DNA of 64,000 bases from Kordia sp050633145 (GCF_050633145.1 NZ_JBOEFY010000004.1:62001-126000), one strand, 5' to 3'; shown: positions 33,605 to 41,682, counted from the first letter of the stretch. Made by a program: numbers and translations. Notes: generated from the letters alone by a model not told the origin.

Positions 33605-34390
33605 TTATTTCCCTTTAAAATTAGGTAGACGTTTTTCAACAAATGAAGCAACACCTTCACGGTAATCTTCTGATTCACTCGCTTCTATTTGATGTTTTGA
33701 TTCTAATGCTAACTGTGTTTCTAAATCGTTACTTAGTGATTGATTCAGCACTTTTTTCGTTAAACCCAATGCTTTTGTTGGCATTTTCGCTAGCTTTTCA
33801 GCTAAAGCAGTAACGTCTTCTTTGAAGGTTTCTAAGGGTAATATTTTGTATAACATTCCTAATCGTTCTGCTTCTACAGCTCCAACTTTGTCACCTAACA
33901 TCATTAGTGCAGATGCTTTTTGGAATCCGATTAATCGTGGTAAGAAGAATGTTCCTGCACTATCTGGAATTAATCCGATTTTACTAAATGCTTGAATGAA
34001 ACTCACTTTTTCATGTGCTACAACAATATCACATGCTAAAGCAATGTTTGCTCCTGCACCAGCAGCCACACCATTTACAGCTCCAATAATTGGTTTTTCA
34101 ATGGTACGAATTCGCTGAATGATTGGATTGTAATGTTCTTCTAATATTTTTTTGAATCCTGGATTGAGTTCCGGATGTGTGACTTCTTTTAAGTCTTGTC
34201 CTGCACAAAATGCTTTTCCTTCTCCTGTTAATACAATAGCTCTTACTTCGTCATTTTGTTCGCATTGATCTAGTGTATCTTGTAAACGCAATGCCATTTC
34301 ACGATTGAAACTGTTGAATACTTCAGGGCGATTTAGCGTTACATACGCTACATTGTTTTCAATTTTTAGTTCAATTGAATTGTTACTCAT
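33605..34390 (-). CDS. paaG: 1,2-epoxyphenylacetyl-CoA isomerase
   Basis: Crotonase-fold isomerase of 261 aa that turns the epoxide of phenylacetyl-CoA into oxepin-CoA. FNREMALRLQDTL, FCAGQDLKEV and NGVAAGAGANIALACDIVVA are family marks, and IGLIPDSAGTFFLP is the active-site Asp region typical of PaaG. FVEKRLPNFKGK is its common C-terminal end. It lies between paaD and paaH. Confidence 0.9.
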   Translation of the reverse strand: MSNNSIELKIENNVAYVTLNRPEVFNSFNREMALRLQDTLDQCEQNDEVRAIVLTGEGKAFCAGQDLKEVTHPELNPGFKKILEEHYNPIIQRIRTIEKPIIGAVNGVAAGAGANIALACDIVVAHEKVSFIQAFSKIGLIPDSAGTFFLPRLIGFQKASALMMLGDKVGAVEAERLGMLYKILPLETFKEDVTALAEKLAKMPTKALGLTKKVLNQSLSNDLETQLALESKHQIEASESEDYREGVASFVEKRLPNFKGK

Positions 34391-34423
34391 ACCTTTATAA
34401 TGTAAAATTTTGCTGTTTATAAT

Positions 34424-34924
34424 TTATTTCAAGCATTTAAAGTAGTCGAATGGTTCTAAACAGTCTTCGCATTTGAATAATGCTTTGCAAGCTGTGGAAC
34501 CAAATTGACTGACTAGTTTTGTATTTGTTGAATTACAATTGGTGCATTTTACAATGCGTTTATCTCCTAGTAATGCATCTTTGTCTGCATCTGGATTTAG
34601 CGGCGGCGCAATTCCGTATTCTCGGAGTGCATTTCGACCGCGTTCTGTAATCCAATCGGTTGTCCAAGCTGGAACTAGAATCAATTTTACTTTTGATTCG
34701 TATCCGTTTTCTTTTAATGCCTTCGAGATATCATCACCAATTACATCCATTGCTGGACAGCCTGAGTATGTTGGTGTAATACTTACCTGAACAATTCCAT
34801 CAATTAACCTTGCCGAACGCACAACGCCCATATCCATAATAGAAAGCACAGGAATTTCTGGATCTGATACTTTTTCTAGGATTGAGATGAACTCTTCGTC
34901 TATATGTTGATTGGTTGCGATCAT
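34424..34924 (-). CDS. paaD: Phenylacetate-CoA oxygenase assembly protein PaaD
   Basis: MIP18/SufT-type (DUF59) protein of 166 aa needed for maturation of the PaaABCE monooxygenase, probably by iron-sulfur delivery. The N-terminal DUF59 domain (about 5-100) contains DPEIPVLSIMDMGVVR and TPTYSGCPAMDVI. The C-terminal PaaD-specific zinc ribbon has Cys pairs in VKCTNCNS and FKCEDC. It lies between paaC and paaG. Confidence 0.92.
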   Translation of the reverse strand: MIATNQHIDEEFISILEKVSDPEIPVLSIMDMGVVRSARLIDGIVQVSITPTYSGCPAMDVIGDDISKALKENGYESKVKLILVPAWTTDWITERGRNALREYGIAPPLNPDADKDALLGDKRIVKCTNCNSTNTKLVSQFGSTACKALFKCEDCLEPFDYFKCLK

Positions 34925-34980
34925 GAATTGATGTTAGGTATTGGCTATTTGGTTTTCATTCTTACTTTTTAGTTTATTTG

Positions 34981-35006
34981 GATTCCTGCCTTCGCAGGAA
35001 TGACAA
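34981..35006. repeat. Short interspersed inverted repeat ATTCCTGCCTTCGCAGGAAT
   Basis: ATTCCTGC...GCAGGAAT inverted repeat in the paaC-paaD gap, repeated at 16144 and 37456 and in a diverged form at about 35850. Confidence 0.65.
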
Positions 35007-35018
35007 ACGAAAGCTTCT

Positions 35019-35771
35019 CTACCATTTCATGTTAGGATACGCTCTTTGCATGTATTGCATGTCTGCTAATAGATATCCTAAGTGTTCTGTATGAATTCCT
35101 GATTTCCCTCCTTTTTGGAAGTATTTTGATTCTGGAACTACCAACGTTGCTTCTTCTAACAATGAAGTTACATTTTGATAGTATGTATCTTTTAATGTTG
35201 AAACATCTACTGCAATGCCTTCTTCCGCCAAGAGTTTTGCTTCTTCTGTTACTTCAAACAATTCATTTGTGTACGTCCAAAGTCCATCAATAGCTTCTTG
35301 CATTTTTGCATGACTTTCTTCAGTTCCGTCACCTAAACGTTTAACCCAGTCACCTGAGAAACGTACATGATACGATACTTCTTTAATCGATTTCTTTGCA
35401 ATTGCGCTTAAGGTCATGTCTTGACTGAATTGTAATTTTTCTAGCAATAACAAGTGATACACATCAAATAGGTATTGTCGTGCTACTGTGTATGCAAAAT
35501 CACGATTTGGTTGTTCGACAAGCAATACATTTTTGTATTCGCGTTCGTAACGTAGAAAAGCAATACTATCTTCTGTAGCATCATTTCCTTTAATGTCTGC
35601 TGCATATTGAAAGTAACTACGTGTTTGCCCAAATAAGTCTAACGAAATATTTGTACACGCAATGTCTGTTTCAAGACTTGGTCCGTGACCACATAATTCT
35701 CCTAATCGCTGACCTCCTATTAAGGAATTGTCTGCTAGTTCGAGTATGTAGTTGTATAAGTTTGTTTTCAT
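35019..35771 (-). CDS. paaC: Phenylacetyl-CoA 1,2-epoxidase subunit PaaC
   Basis: Structural subunit of 250 aa of the phenylacetyl-CoA epoxidase. It has the ferritin-like helical fold and no complete di-iron site, and pairs with the catalytic PaaA. NSLIGGQRLGELCGHGPSLETDIA and YHVRFSGDWVKRLGDGTEES are family marks. It is transcribed after paaB with a short repeat in the 113-base gap. Confidence 0.93.
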   Translation of the reverse strand: MKTNLYNYILELADNSLIGGQRLGELCGHGPSLETDIACTNISLDLFGQTRSYFQYAADIKGNDATEDSIAFLRYEREYKNVLLVEQPNRDFAYTVARQYLFDVYHLLLLEKLQFSQDMTLSAIAKKSIKEVSYHVRFSGDWVKRLGDGTEESHAKMQEAIDGLWTYTNELFEVTEEAKLLAEEGIAVDVSTLKDTYYQNVTSLLEEATLVVPESKYFQKGGKSGIHTEHLGYLLADMQYMQRAYPNMKW

Positions 35772-35815
35772 ATTTATTTCCCGTGAAAACAGGAATTTTT
35801 TTGTTGTTAAACTTC

Positions 35816-35880
35816 ATAGTACACTTCGACTCCGCTCAGTGTACGGATTGTGGATTCCCGCGAAAGCAGGAATGATGCAA
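35816..35880. repeat. Interspersed repeats between paaB and paaC
   Basis: ACTTCGACTCCGCTCAGTGT (about 35822-35841) is followed by ATTCCCGCGAAAGCAGGAATGA (about 35853-35874). Both are members of the families seen elsewhere. Confidence 0.6.
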
Positions 35881-35884
35881 AGCA

Positions 35885-36169
35885 TCACATATGTTTAATC
35901 TCGTCTGGTAACGTATAAAATGTTGGGTGACGATACACTTTGTCTTGCGCTGGTTCAAATAATTCTCCGTTGTTTTCAGGATTTGAAGCTGTGATATCTT
36001 TAGATTCAACAACCCAAATACTTACACCTTCGCTTCTACGTGTGTACACGTCTCTTGCATTTTCTAATGCCATTTCTGCATCTGCTGCGTGAAGACTTCC
36101 AAAGTGTCTGTGTTCTAATCCGTTTTTACTTCTGACGAATATTTCCCAAAGAGGCCAATTTTTTTCCAT
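35885..36169 (-). CDS. paaB: Phenylacetyl-CoA 1,2-epoxidase subunit PaaB
   Basis: Small subunit of 94 aa of the epoxidase complex. WPLWEIFVRSKNGLEHRHFGSLHAADAEMALENARDVYTRR is the conserved core. It is the usual length and is flanked by paaA and paaC in the canonical order. Confidence 0.94.
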   Translation of the reverse strand: MEKNWPLWEIFVRSKNGLEHRHFGSLHAADAEMALENARDVYTRRSEGVSIWVVESKDITASNPENNGELFEPAQDKVYRHPTFYTLPDEIKHM

Positions 36170-36225
36170 ATTTATTGCCCACGAAAGTGGGTATCTTTAA
36201 GTTACTATTATAATGCTTGCTGGAC

Positions 36226-36256
36226 TTATTGCATCTCGACTGCGCTCGATGTGACA
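36226..36256. repeat. TCTCGACTGCGCTCGATGTGAC repeat
   Basis: One copy of the TCTCGACTGCGCTCGATGTG sequence between paaB and paaA, related to the copy inside paaH. Confidence 0.65.
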
Positions 36257-36268
36257 AAACCAATATTT

Positions 36269-37231
36269 CTAAACTGCTTTCGCTGAATTTTCTTTTTTGT
36301 TTTGTTTTTTCTCAGCGTATGCCATTGCTGCATCACGAACCCAAGTTCCTTTTTCCCATGCACCAACTCTGGCATTCATACGTTCTTTGTTACAAGGACC
36401 GTGACCTTTAACAACTTGCCAAAATTCATCCCAATCGATTTCACCGAAGTCGTAATGACCTGTTTCCTCATTCCATTTTAAGTCTGGGTCTGGAACTGTT
36501 ATTCCTAAGATATCTGCTTGAGGAACGGTTTGATCTATGAATTGCTGGCGTAATTCATCGTTTGTTTTACGTTTTAGTTTCCATTTCATTGATTGTTCTG
36601 TATGCACAGATTCTGAATCTACGGGACCTAACATCATTAATGATGGCCACCACCAACGATTTAGTGCGTCTTGTGCCATTTGCTTTTGCACTTCTGTTCC
36701 GTTACATAAAGACATCATGATTTCATATCCTTGACGTTGGTGAAAACTTTCTTCTTTACATACACGAATCATTGCTCGTGCATACGGTCCGTACGAGGTA
36801 TTACATAATGGCACTTGATTGATTATGGCAGCACCATCAACTAGCCAGCCAATTGCTCCCATATCTGCCCAAGTTACTGTTGGGTAATTGAAGATACTAG
36901 AGTATTTTGCTTTTCCAGAGTGCAATTGTTCGTATAATTCGTCGCGAGAAACTCCTAAGGTTTCACAGGCGCTGTATAAGTATAATCCGTGACCAGCTTC
37001 GTCTTGCACTTTGGCAAGTAAAGCTACTTTTCTACGTAGTGAAGGCGCTCTGGTAATCCAGTTTCCTTCTGGCAACATTCCTACAATTTCAGAGTGTGCA
37101 TGCTGCGATATTTGTCGGATGTGTGTTTTCCTGTATTTTTCAGGCATCCAATCTTTTGGTTCAATTTTTTCATCATTTGCGATGCGCTTCTCGAAGATTT
37201 CTTCCAGGTTTTTTAATTGTGCTTCACTCAT
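36269..37231 (-). CDS. paaA: Phenylacetyl-CoA 1,2-epoxidase catalytic subunit PaaA
   Basis: Di-iron catalytic subunit of 320 aa that epoxidises the ring of phenylacetyl-CoA. The ferritin-like iron ligands lie in LAKVQDEAGHGLYLY (Glu and His) and VCKEESFHQRQGYEI (Glu and His). The start MSEAQLKNLEEIFEKRI is typical. The C-terminal KGHGPCNKERMNARVGAWEKGTWVR segment is conserved. It lies after paaE with a repeat-filled gap of 311 bases (37232-37542), so it may have its own transcript. Confidence 0.95.
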   Translation of the reverse strand: MSEAQLKNLEEIFEKRIANDEKIEPKDWMPEKYRKTHIRQISQHAHSEIVGMLPEGNWITRAPSLRRKVALLAKVQDEAGHGLYLYSACETLGVSRDELYEQLHSGKAKYSSIFNYPTVTWADMGAIGWLVDGAAIINQVPLCNTSYGPYARAMIRVCKEESFHQRQGYEIMMSLCNGTEVQKQMAQDALNRWWWPSLMMLGPVDSESVHTEQSMKWKLKRKTNDELRQQFIDQTVPQADILGITVPDPDLKWNEETGHYDFGEIDWDEFWQVVKGHGPCNKERMNARVGAWEKGTWVRDAAMAYAEKKQNKKENSAKAV

Positions 37232-37345
37232 AGTTATGAATTTTAAATTAAAAATGCTACGTGTAAATTTTTAAAGTTTTCACTTAGACTTTGTTTTATT
37301 TAGATAATCACTTTGAGTATTTTCAGTCAGTCTGTTTTTTACAAG

Positions 37346-37372
37346 ACATCTCGACTGCGCTCGATGTGACAT
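37346..37372. repeat. TCTCGACTGCGCTCGATGTGAC repeat
   Basis: One copy in the paaE-paaA gap, followed at 37388 by the GCGTTAGGGATTGAGG-type element. No gene lies in this 311-base gap. Confidence 0.65.
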
Positions 37373-37387
37373 TTTTTTATTTTTTTA

Positions 37388-37541
37388 GGTTCCCGATTTC
37401 TCGGGAAGTTCCGCGTTAGGGATTGAGGTTTTGTTGAAGCTCTTTTGGAAATGAATTCCTGCCTACGCAGGAATGACAGTTTTCAAAAAGCGACTACCGA
37501 AAGCCCGACCACCTTTTCGGTGGGAACGCCCAAATTATTTT
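37388..37541. repeat. GGGCGTT...GCTTTCGG repeat abutting the paaE stop (copy 3)
   Basis: Shares CGATTTCTCGGGAA, GATTGAGGTTTTGTTG, CCGAAAGC.CGACC and AACGCCCAAATTATTTT with the copy at 29511. Its loop carries the element ATTCCTGCCTACGCAGGAAT (about 37455-37474). It ends next to the stop codon of paaE. Confidence 0.65.
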
Positions 37542-37542
37542 G

Positions 37543-38616
37543 TTATACATCAAAGTCGACCACCACTTTTTCTGTGGTAGGAACAGCTTGACACGAAAGT
37601 ACCAATCCGCTCGCAAGTTCGTCTTCTAGTAATGCGTAGTTAATTTTCATTTCTACAGAACCTTCTACGATTCTGCATTTACAGGTACTACAAACACCGC
37701 CTTTACAAGCAAAAGGTAAATCGGCACCTGCGGCTAATGCGCCATCGAGAATGTTGTCATATTCATCTTCCATGATGAAATGAAATTCTTTACCACCATC
37801 TACGATTGTTACATCTGTTCCGTCTACTTTTTGTTCTAATATTTCAGCAATGTGTGCGTTAGATGCTTTCGTATCGCCTGAGAAGAATAGTTCGTAATGA
37901 ATGTTTTCTTTTGGCAATCCTACAGCTTCTAGTTCGTCTCTTATAAGGAAGATCATTTCTTCTGGTCCACAGATAAAACAATCTCCCGTATCCTTGATGT
38001 CGATGAACGTTTTTGTGAGTATTTGAATTTTTTCTGGAGTAAAACGTCCATTTAAAAATTCGATATCTCGTTTTTCTTTTGTTAAGAAATAGAAGGTGTT
38101 AAATCGCTGTAAGTATTTGTTTTTCAGTTGCTCTATCTCTTCTTTAAAGATAATAGATTTTACCGTGCGATTCAAGTAAAATAGTTTGAACGTGCTTTCT
38201 GGTTCTAATTCTAGATGAGTTTTTATGATGGAAAGCATTGGTGTTATTCCGCTTCCTGCTGCAAATGCGATGTAGTTTTTGTTTCCTTTCGGATCTACTT
38301 CTACATAGAAATTACCAGCTGGTGCCATCAATTCGAGTGTATCGCCTGCTTTTAATTCTGTATTTGCGTAAGTTGAAAATATACCACCTGGAATTTGCTT
38401 TACGGCAACTTTCCATTCGTTGTCAACTGGACTTGAACATAGTGAATACGATCTACGAATGTCTTCTTCGTTGATTATTTTGCGTAGCGTTAAGTACTGC
38501 CCTTGTTTGTATTGAAATTCTTTTTGAAGATTTTCTGGAATATTGAAGGTGATTACAGTACAATCTGAAGTTTCCTTGTGTACTTCAGCTACTTGGATTT
38601 CATGAAACTTTGCCAT
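37543..38616 (-). CDS. paaE: Phenylacetyl-CoA 1,2-epoxidase reductase PaaE
   Basis: NADPH-dependent flavin/iron-sulfur reductase of 357 aa that feeds electrons to PaaA. The FAD-binding part (about 1-105) has RRSYSLCSSP-type residues (IRRSYSLCSS). The nucleotide domain (about 110-235) has AAGSGITPMLSI and CGPEEMI. The C-terminal plant-type 2Fe-2S ferredoxin domain (about 265-357) has CKGGVCSTCKCRI and LSCQ ligands. It is the first gene of the cluster and is preceded by a promoter with an embedded 20-bp palindrome. Confidence 0.94.
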   Translation of the reverse strand: MAKFHEIQVAEVHKETSDCTVITFNIPENLQKEFQYKQGQYLTLRKIINEEDIRRSYSLCSSPVDNEWKVAVKQIPGGIFSTYANTELKAGDTLELMAPAGNFYVEVDPKGNKNYIAFAAGSGITPMLSIIKTHLELEPESTFKLFYLNRTVKSIIFKEEIEQLKNKYLQRFNTFYFLTKEKRDIEFLNGRFTPEKIQILTKTFIDIKDTGDCFICGPEEMIFLIRDELEAVGLPKENIHYELFFSGDTKASNAHIAEILEQKVDGTDVTIVDGGKEFHFIMEDEYDNILDGALAAGADLPFACKGGVCSTCKCRIVEGSVEMKINYALLEDELASGLVLSCQAVPTTEKVVVDFDV

Positions 38617-38638
38617 GCAATATTTTAGTTGTTTTGCA

Positions 38639-38669
38639 CAAAACTAACAATTGTTAGTTTGACTTGCAA
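38639..38669 (-). promoter_or_regulatory. paaE promoter with embedded operator palindrome
   Basis: On the minus strand TTG (plus 38667-38669), a 20-base spacer and TAGTTTTG (plus 38639-38646) match the Bacteroidota promoter. The perfect 20-bp palindrome AAACTAACAATTGTTAGTTT (38641-38660) fills most of the spacer and overlaps the -7 box, the layout expected for a repressor site. The motif resembles the CNAAC-N-GTTNG operator known for PaaR of Thermus. The TetR gene at 39058-39636 is the likely partner. Confidence 0.8.
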
Positions 38670-38710
38670 CTATTTTTTTATTAAATATTACAGATCAATA
38701 GTTTACATAT

Positions 38711-38740
38711 AAAAAAAGAGTGCTTTTTAGGCACTCTTTT
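38711..38740 (-). terminator. Terminator of the small peptide gene
   Basis: AAAAGAGTGC (38714-38723) pairs with GCACTCTTTT (38731-38740), with A and T runs on both sides, so it works on either strand. It follows the peptide gene at 38765-38941. Confidence 0.8.
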
Positions 38741-38764
38741 GTAGTTTTAAGTTCTAAATTTAAG

Positions 38765-38941
38765 TCAGCATCGACCGCATGTTTGTCCTTCACAGGTTAT
38801 TCCTTCACATGTTAAACATGTTTCTTCTTGTAAACAAGTGTTACTTCCTGGTGGCACTGGAGGTCCACCTGCGACTACTGCATTTAGGTTTGAGATCATA
38901 CTCTTTTTCAATCTCAACCTGTTGATAGATTTTTTTTTCAT
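38765..38941 (-). CDS. Cys-rich peptide precursor with lanthipeptide-type leader, 58 aa
   Basis: The leader MKKKSINRLRLKKSMISNLN and a Gly-Gly are followed by a core with six Cys. Five Cys follow Thr directly (NTC, ETC, LTC, ITC, QTC), at short and nearly regular spacing, and the peptide ends in GRC. The leader matches the K-x-L-x-K-x-x-I-S-N-L pattern of Bacteroidota class I lanthipeptides. Directly adjacent Thr-Cys cannot form a lanthionine ring with each other. No LanB, LanC or exporter is near. The gene stands alone between paaE and the TetR gene and has its own terminator. Function unknown. Confidence 0.55.
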   Translation of the reverse strand: MKKKSINRLRLKKSMISNLNAVVAGGPPVPPGSNTCLQEETCLTCEGITCEGQTCGRC

Positions 38942-39057
38942 TATGGTAGGTTTAAAATTAATCTACCTTAAAGATAGAGAAGATAAAGTCCAGTCATAAA
39001 AGGTTTTACAGTAGTTATTGTATTGTAAATTATTTTTTGGGTATTTTTTCAACTACT

Positions 39058-39636
39058 TTACAGTGTTACACCTGTTAACAACACTTGGCTCAGTTTGCCT
39101 AGTAAATTTTCCTTGATGATTTCTTCTTTTTTTGGAATCCAAAGGTAGAGTGAACGCAACGTGGAAAGAATAGAAAATAGTATGATTTCGATATTTACAT
39201 CTATCAGTTCGCCTTTATCAATTCCTTCTTGTAATATTTGACGAAAGCTTTGCTCATAATTTCTACGTAGTTGCAAGTAGTAGTCTAATTTTTCTTCTAA
39301 ATGCATCCAATCATTATTCATCGTTGCCATTTTGGAAGGATTGTCCATCGTAATTTGCACATGAAGTTTGATGATTTGCTCTAGTTTTTGAATGCTAGTT
39401 GTGTTTTCTGCTGCTACAATTTCAGACATACCTTCCGTAAATTGTTCACCAATTTGTATGATAATATCTGAAAGTATTTGTTGTTTGGATTGAATATGAT
39501 TGTATAAACTAGCCGCTTTTATTCCCATGGCTTGTGCAATGTCGCGCATGGTCACAGCACTGTATCCTTTTTTTTTGAAAAGCATTTCAGCTGTACCGAC
39601 AATTTCTTCTTTTCGAGTTGTTGGTTTTTGTTTCAT
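39058..39636 (-). CDS. TetR/AcrR family regulator (probable PaaR)
   Basis: DNA-binding repressor of 192 aa. The helix-turn-helix is in residues about 8-55 (VTMRDIAQAMGIKAASLYNHI). The C-terminal ligand domain would bind a CoA ester such as phenylacetyl-CoA in PaaR proteins. It lies just upstream of the paa cluster on the same strand and is divergent from the aromatic amino acid hydroxylase gene, so both sides are plausible targets. The operator candidates are 38641-38660 and 39665-39684. Confidence 0.82.
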   Translation of the reverse strand: MKQKPTTRKEEIVGTAEMLFKKKGYSAVTMRDIAQAMGIKAASLYNHIQSKQQILSDIIIQIGEQFTEGMSEIVAAENTTSIQKLEQIIKLHVQITMDNPSKMATMNNDWMHLEEKLDYYLQLRRNYEQSFRQILQEGIDKGELIDVNIEIILFSILSTLRSLYLWIPKKEEIIKENLLGKLSQVLLTGVTL

Positions 39637-39664
39637 GATGTTGCCCTTATAAGTTTGTGAAGAT

Positions 39665-39684
39665 ACATATTTTATAAAATACGT
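39665..39684. promoter_or_regulatory. Candidate palindromic operator between TetR and phhA
   Basis: TATTTTATAAAATA (39668-39681) is a perfect palindrome and extends with ACA/CGT to 20 bp with one mismatch. It lies in the 111-base divergent gap. It differs from the paaE palindrome, so its ligand may be another regulator. Confidence 0.4.
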
Positions 39685-39701
39685 TGAATTTCTGCTTTTT
39701 A

Positions 39702-39733
39702 TTGCATTGCTGTTTTATGTTTTAATAGCTTTG
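39702..39733 (+). promoter_or_regulatory. Candidate promoter of phhA
   Basis: TAGCTTTG (39726-39733) matches TAnnTTTG, with TTG at 39702-39704 (21-base spacer). The transcript would start about 8 bases before the ATG. Confidence 0.5.
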
Positions 39734-39747
39734 TCAAAATTTGTCGC

Positions 39748-41487
39748 ATGAACCAGAATATTGAAACGAACCCTTTGCTGGATAAACTTCCTCCACATTT
39801 ACAACAGTACATTAAACCGCAAAATTATGACGACTATACTGCCATAAATCAAGCAGTTTGGCGTTATGTAATGCGAAAGAGTGTTTCGTATTTGAGTACT
39901 GTGGCACATGATTCGTATTTGGATGGTTTGCAAAAGACTGGAATTTCTATTGACGATATTCCGAGTATGTACGGAATGAATCGAATTTTGAAAGAGATTG
40001 GTTGGGCAGCTGTTGCTGTTGATGGTTTTATTCCACCAAATGCATTTATGGAGTTTCAAGCATATAAAGTGCTGGTGATTGCAAGTGATATTCGTCAGTT
40101 AGAACATATTTCATACACGCCAGCTCCCGATATTATTCATGAAGCCGCTGGGCATGCGCCAATTATTGCAAACCCTGATTATGCAGAATATTTACGTCGT
40201 TTTGGAGAAGTTGGGGCGAAGGCAATTTTGTCTGCACATGATAATGATATGTATGAAGCAGTTCGAAAACTTTCTATTGTAAAAGAAGCTGTTGGAAGTA
40301 CTGAAACTGAGATTGAAAATGCTGAAGCACGCGTAAATGAATTACAAGCCAAGAAAGTAGAATTGTCGGAAATGGCAATGATTCGAAATTTACATTGGTG
40401 GACTGTTGAATATGGTTTGATTGGCAATGTAGAAGACCCGAAGATTTATGGCGCAGGTTTGCTTTCTTCTATTGGCGAAAGTAAATGGTGTATGACTGAT
40501 AAGGTGAAAAAGATTCCATATTCAGTAGATGCCGCGTATCAAGAATTTGATATTACAAAACCTCAACCGCAGTTGTATGTAACACCCGATTTTTCATATT
40601 TGATGCAAGTTTTGGAAGAGTTTGCTTCTACGATGGCTTTACGTAAAGGTGGTTTTAGAGGTTTACGAAAGTTGATTGAATCTAAAAAAATTGGAACAAT
40701 TGAGTTGAGCACAGGCTTGCAAGTTTCAGGCGTTTTTACAGAGATGATTACGAATGAAGATAATGAAGTTGTCTTTTTTAGAACGGAAGGACCAACCGCG
40801 TTATCTAATCGTGAGAAAGAGTTGATTGGTCATGGCGTAACAATGCATCCACATGGTTTTAGTTCGCCCTTAGGCAAATTGAAAGGAATCAATTTAGCTA
40901 TTGAAGATATGAGTCCGCGCGATTTAAAAGCTTATAGTTTTTACGATGGAGAACGTATTGCTTTTGAGTATGAAAGCGGCATTAAAGTAGAAGGTTTAAA
41001 CGTAACTGGAATTCGTAATATTTACGGAAAGTTGATTTTAATTCAGTTTACAGATTGTACTGTTACGTATAAAGATCGCGTACTATTTAAACCAGAATAT
41101 GGCACGTTTGATTTGGCTTTGGGTAAAAAGATTGTTTCTGCTTATGCTGGAGCTGCTGATTATAATTCGTTTGATGCAATGCATTTTAAATCGGATACAT
41201 TGACTGTAAAAGTAGAGAAATCGGAAGCAACTATAGAACTAGAGAAGTTGTATGCACAGATTCGTGATTTTAGAGCTCAAGGAAACTCTACAATTTCATT
41301 GGAAACCATTTTTAAAACACTTACTAAAAATCACCCTCAAGATTGGCTGTTGTTGGTAGAATTATACGAATTGACAATTGAAGACACTGCACTAAACACA
41401 CAAATTTTACAGCGTTTACAAATTATTCAAACAGAACGAGCCGAAGTTGCACAGTTGATTCGTGATGGAGTTGATTTGGTAAACTAG
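39748..41487 (+). CDS. phhA: Aromatic amino acid (phenylalanine) hydroxylase
   Basis: Pterin- and iron-dependent hydroxylase that makes Tyr from Phe. The iron ligands are His131 and His136 in PDIIHEAAGHAPII. The 579 aa exceed the roughly 260-300 aa of proteobacterial PhhA. The hydroxylase part lies in about 1-330 and an extra C-terminal region (about 340-579) follows, a layout I believe is common in Bacteroidota. The extra part is beta-rich (GERIAFEYESGIKVEGLNV) and then helical. Divergent from the TetR gene and next to the paa cluster, so Phe metabolism is co-located. Confidence 0.85.
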   Translation: MNQNIETNPLLDKLPPHLQQYIKPQNYDDYTAINQAVWRYVMRKSVSYLSTVAHDSYLDGLQKTGISIDDIPSMYGMNRILKEIGWAAVAVDGFIPPNAFMEFQAYKVLVIASDIRQLEHISYTPAPDIIHEAAGHAPIIANPDYAEYLRRFGEVGAKAILSAHDNDMYEAVRKLSIVKEAVGSTETEIENAEARVNELQAKKVELSEMAMIRNLHWWTVEYGLIGNVEDPKIYGAGLLSSIGESKWCMTDKVKKIPYSVDAAYQEFDITKPQPQLYVTPDFSYLMQVLEEFASTMALRKGGFRGLRKLIESKKIGTIELSTGLQVSGVFTEMITNEDNEVVFFRTEGPTALSNREKELIGHGVTMHPHGFSSPLGKLKGINLAIEDMSPRDLKAYSFYDGERIAFEYESGIKVEGLNVTGIRNIYGKLILIQFTDCTVTYKDRVLFKPEYGTFDLALGKKIVSAYAGAADYNSFDAMHFKSDTLTVKVEKSEATIELEKLYAQIRDFRAQGNSTISLETIFKTLTKNHPQDWLLLVELYELTIEDTALNTQILQRLQIIQTERAEVAQLIRDGVDLVN

Positions 41488-41590
41488 ATATCTTAGATGG
41501 TTAGACACGCTTCATTTTAACAAGTACAACACAAGTGCTTTTAGATAAAAAAGAGCGAAGTTCGCTCAATGTATTTTCTTTCATTATTAC

Positions 41591-41627
41591 AAGTCGTTTT
41601 TATGTAAATACGACTTATTCTTCTTTT
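41591..41627 (+). terminator. Terminator after phhA
   Basis: AAGTCGT (41591-41597) pairs with ACGACTT (41610-41616), with further inner pairing and a T-rich tail. It lies about 100 bases after the phhA stop. Confidence 0.55.
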
Positions 41628-41682
41628 ATCTTATTCGTTGAGTTTTTAATATTGTTACCATATATAACTTAAAAATTCACCA

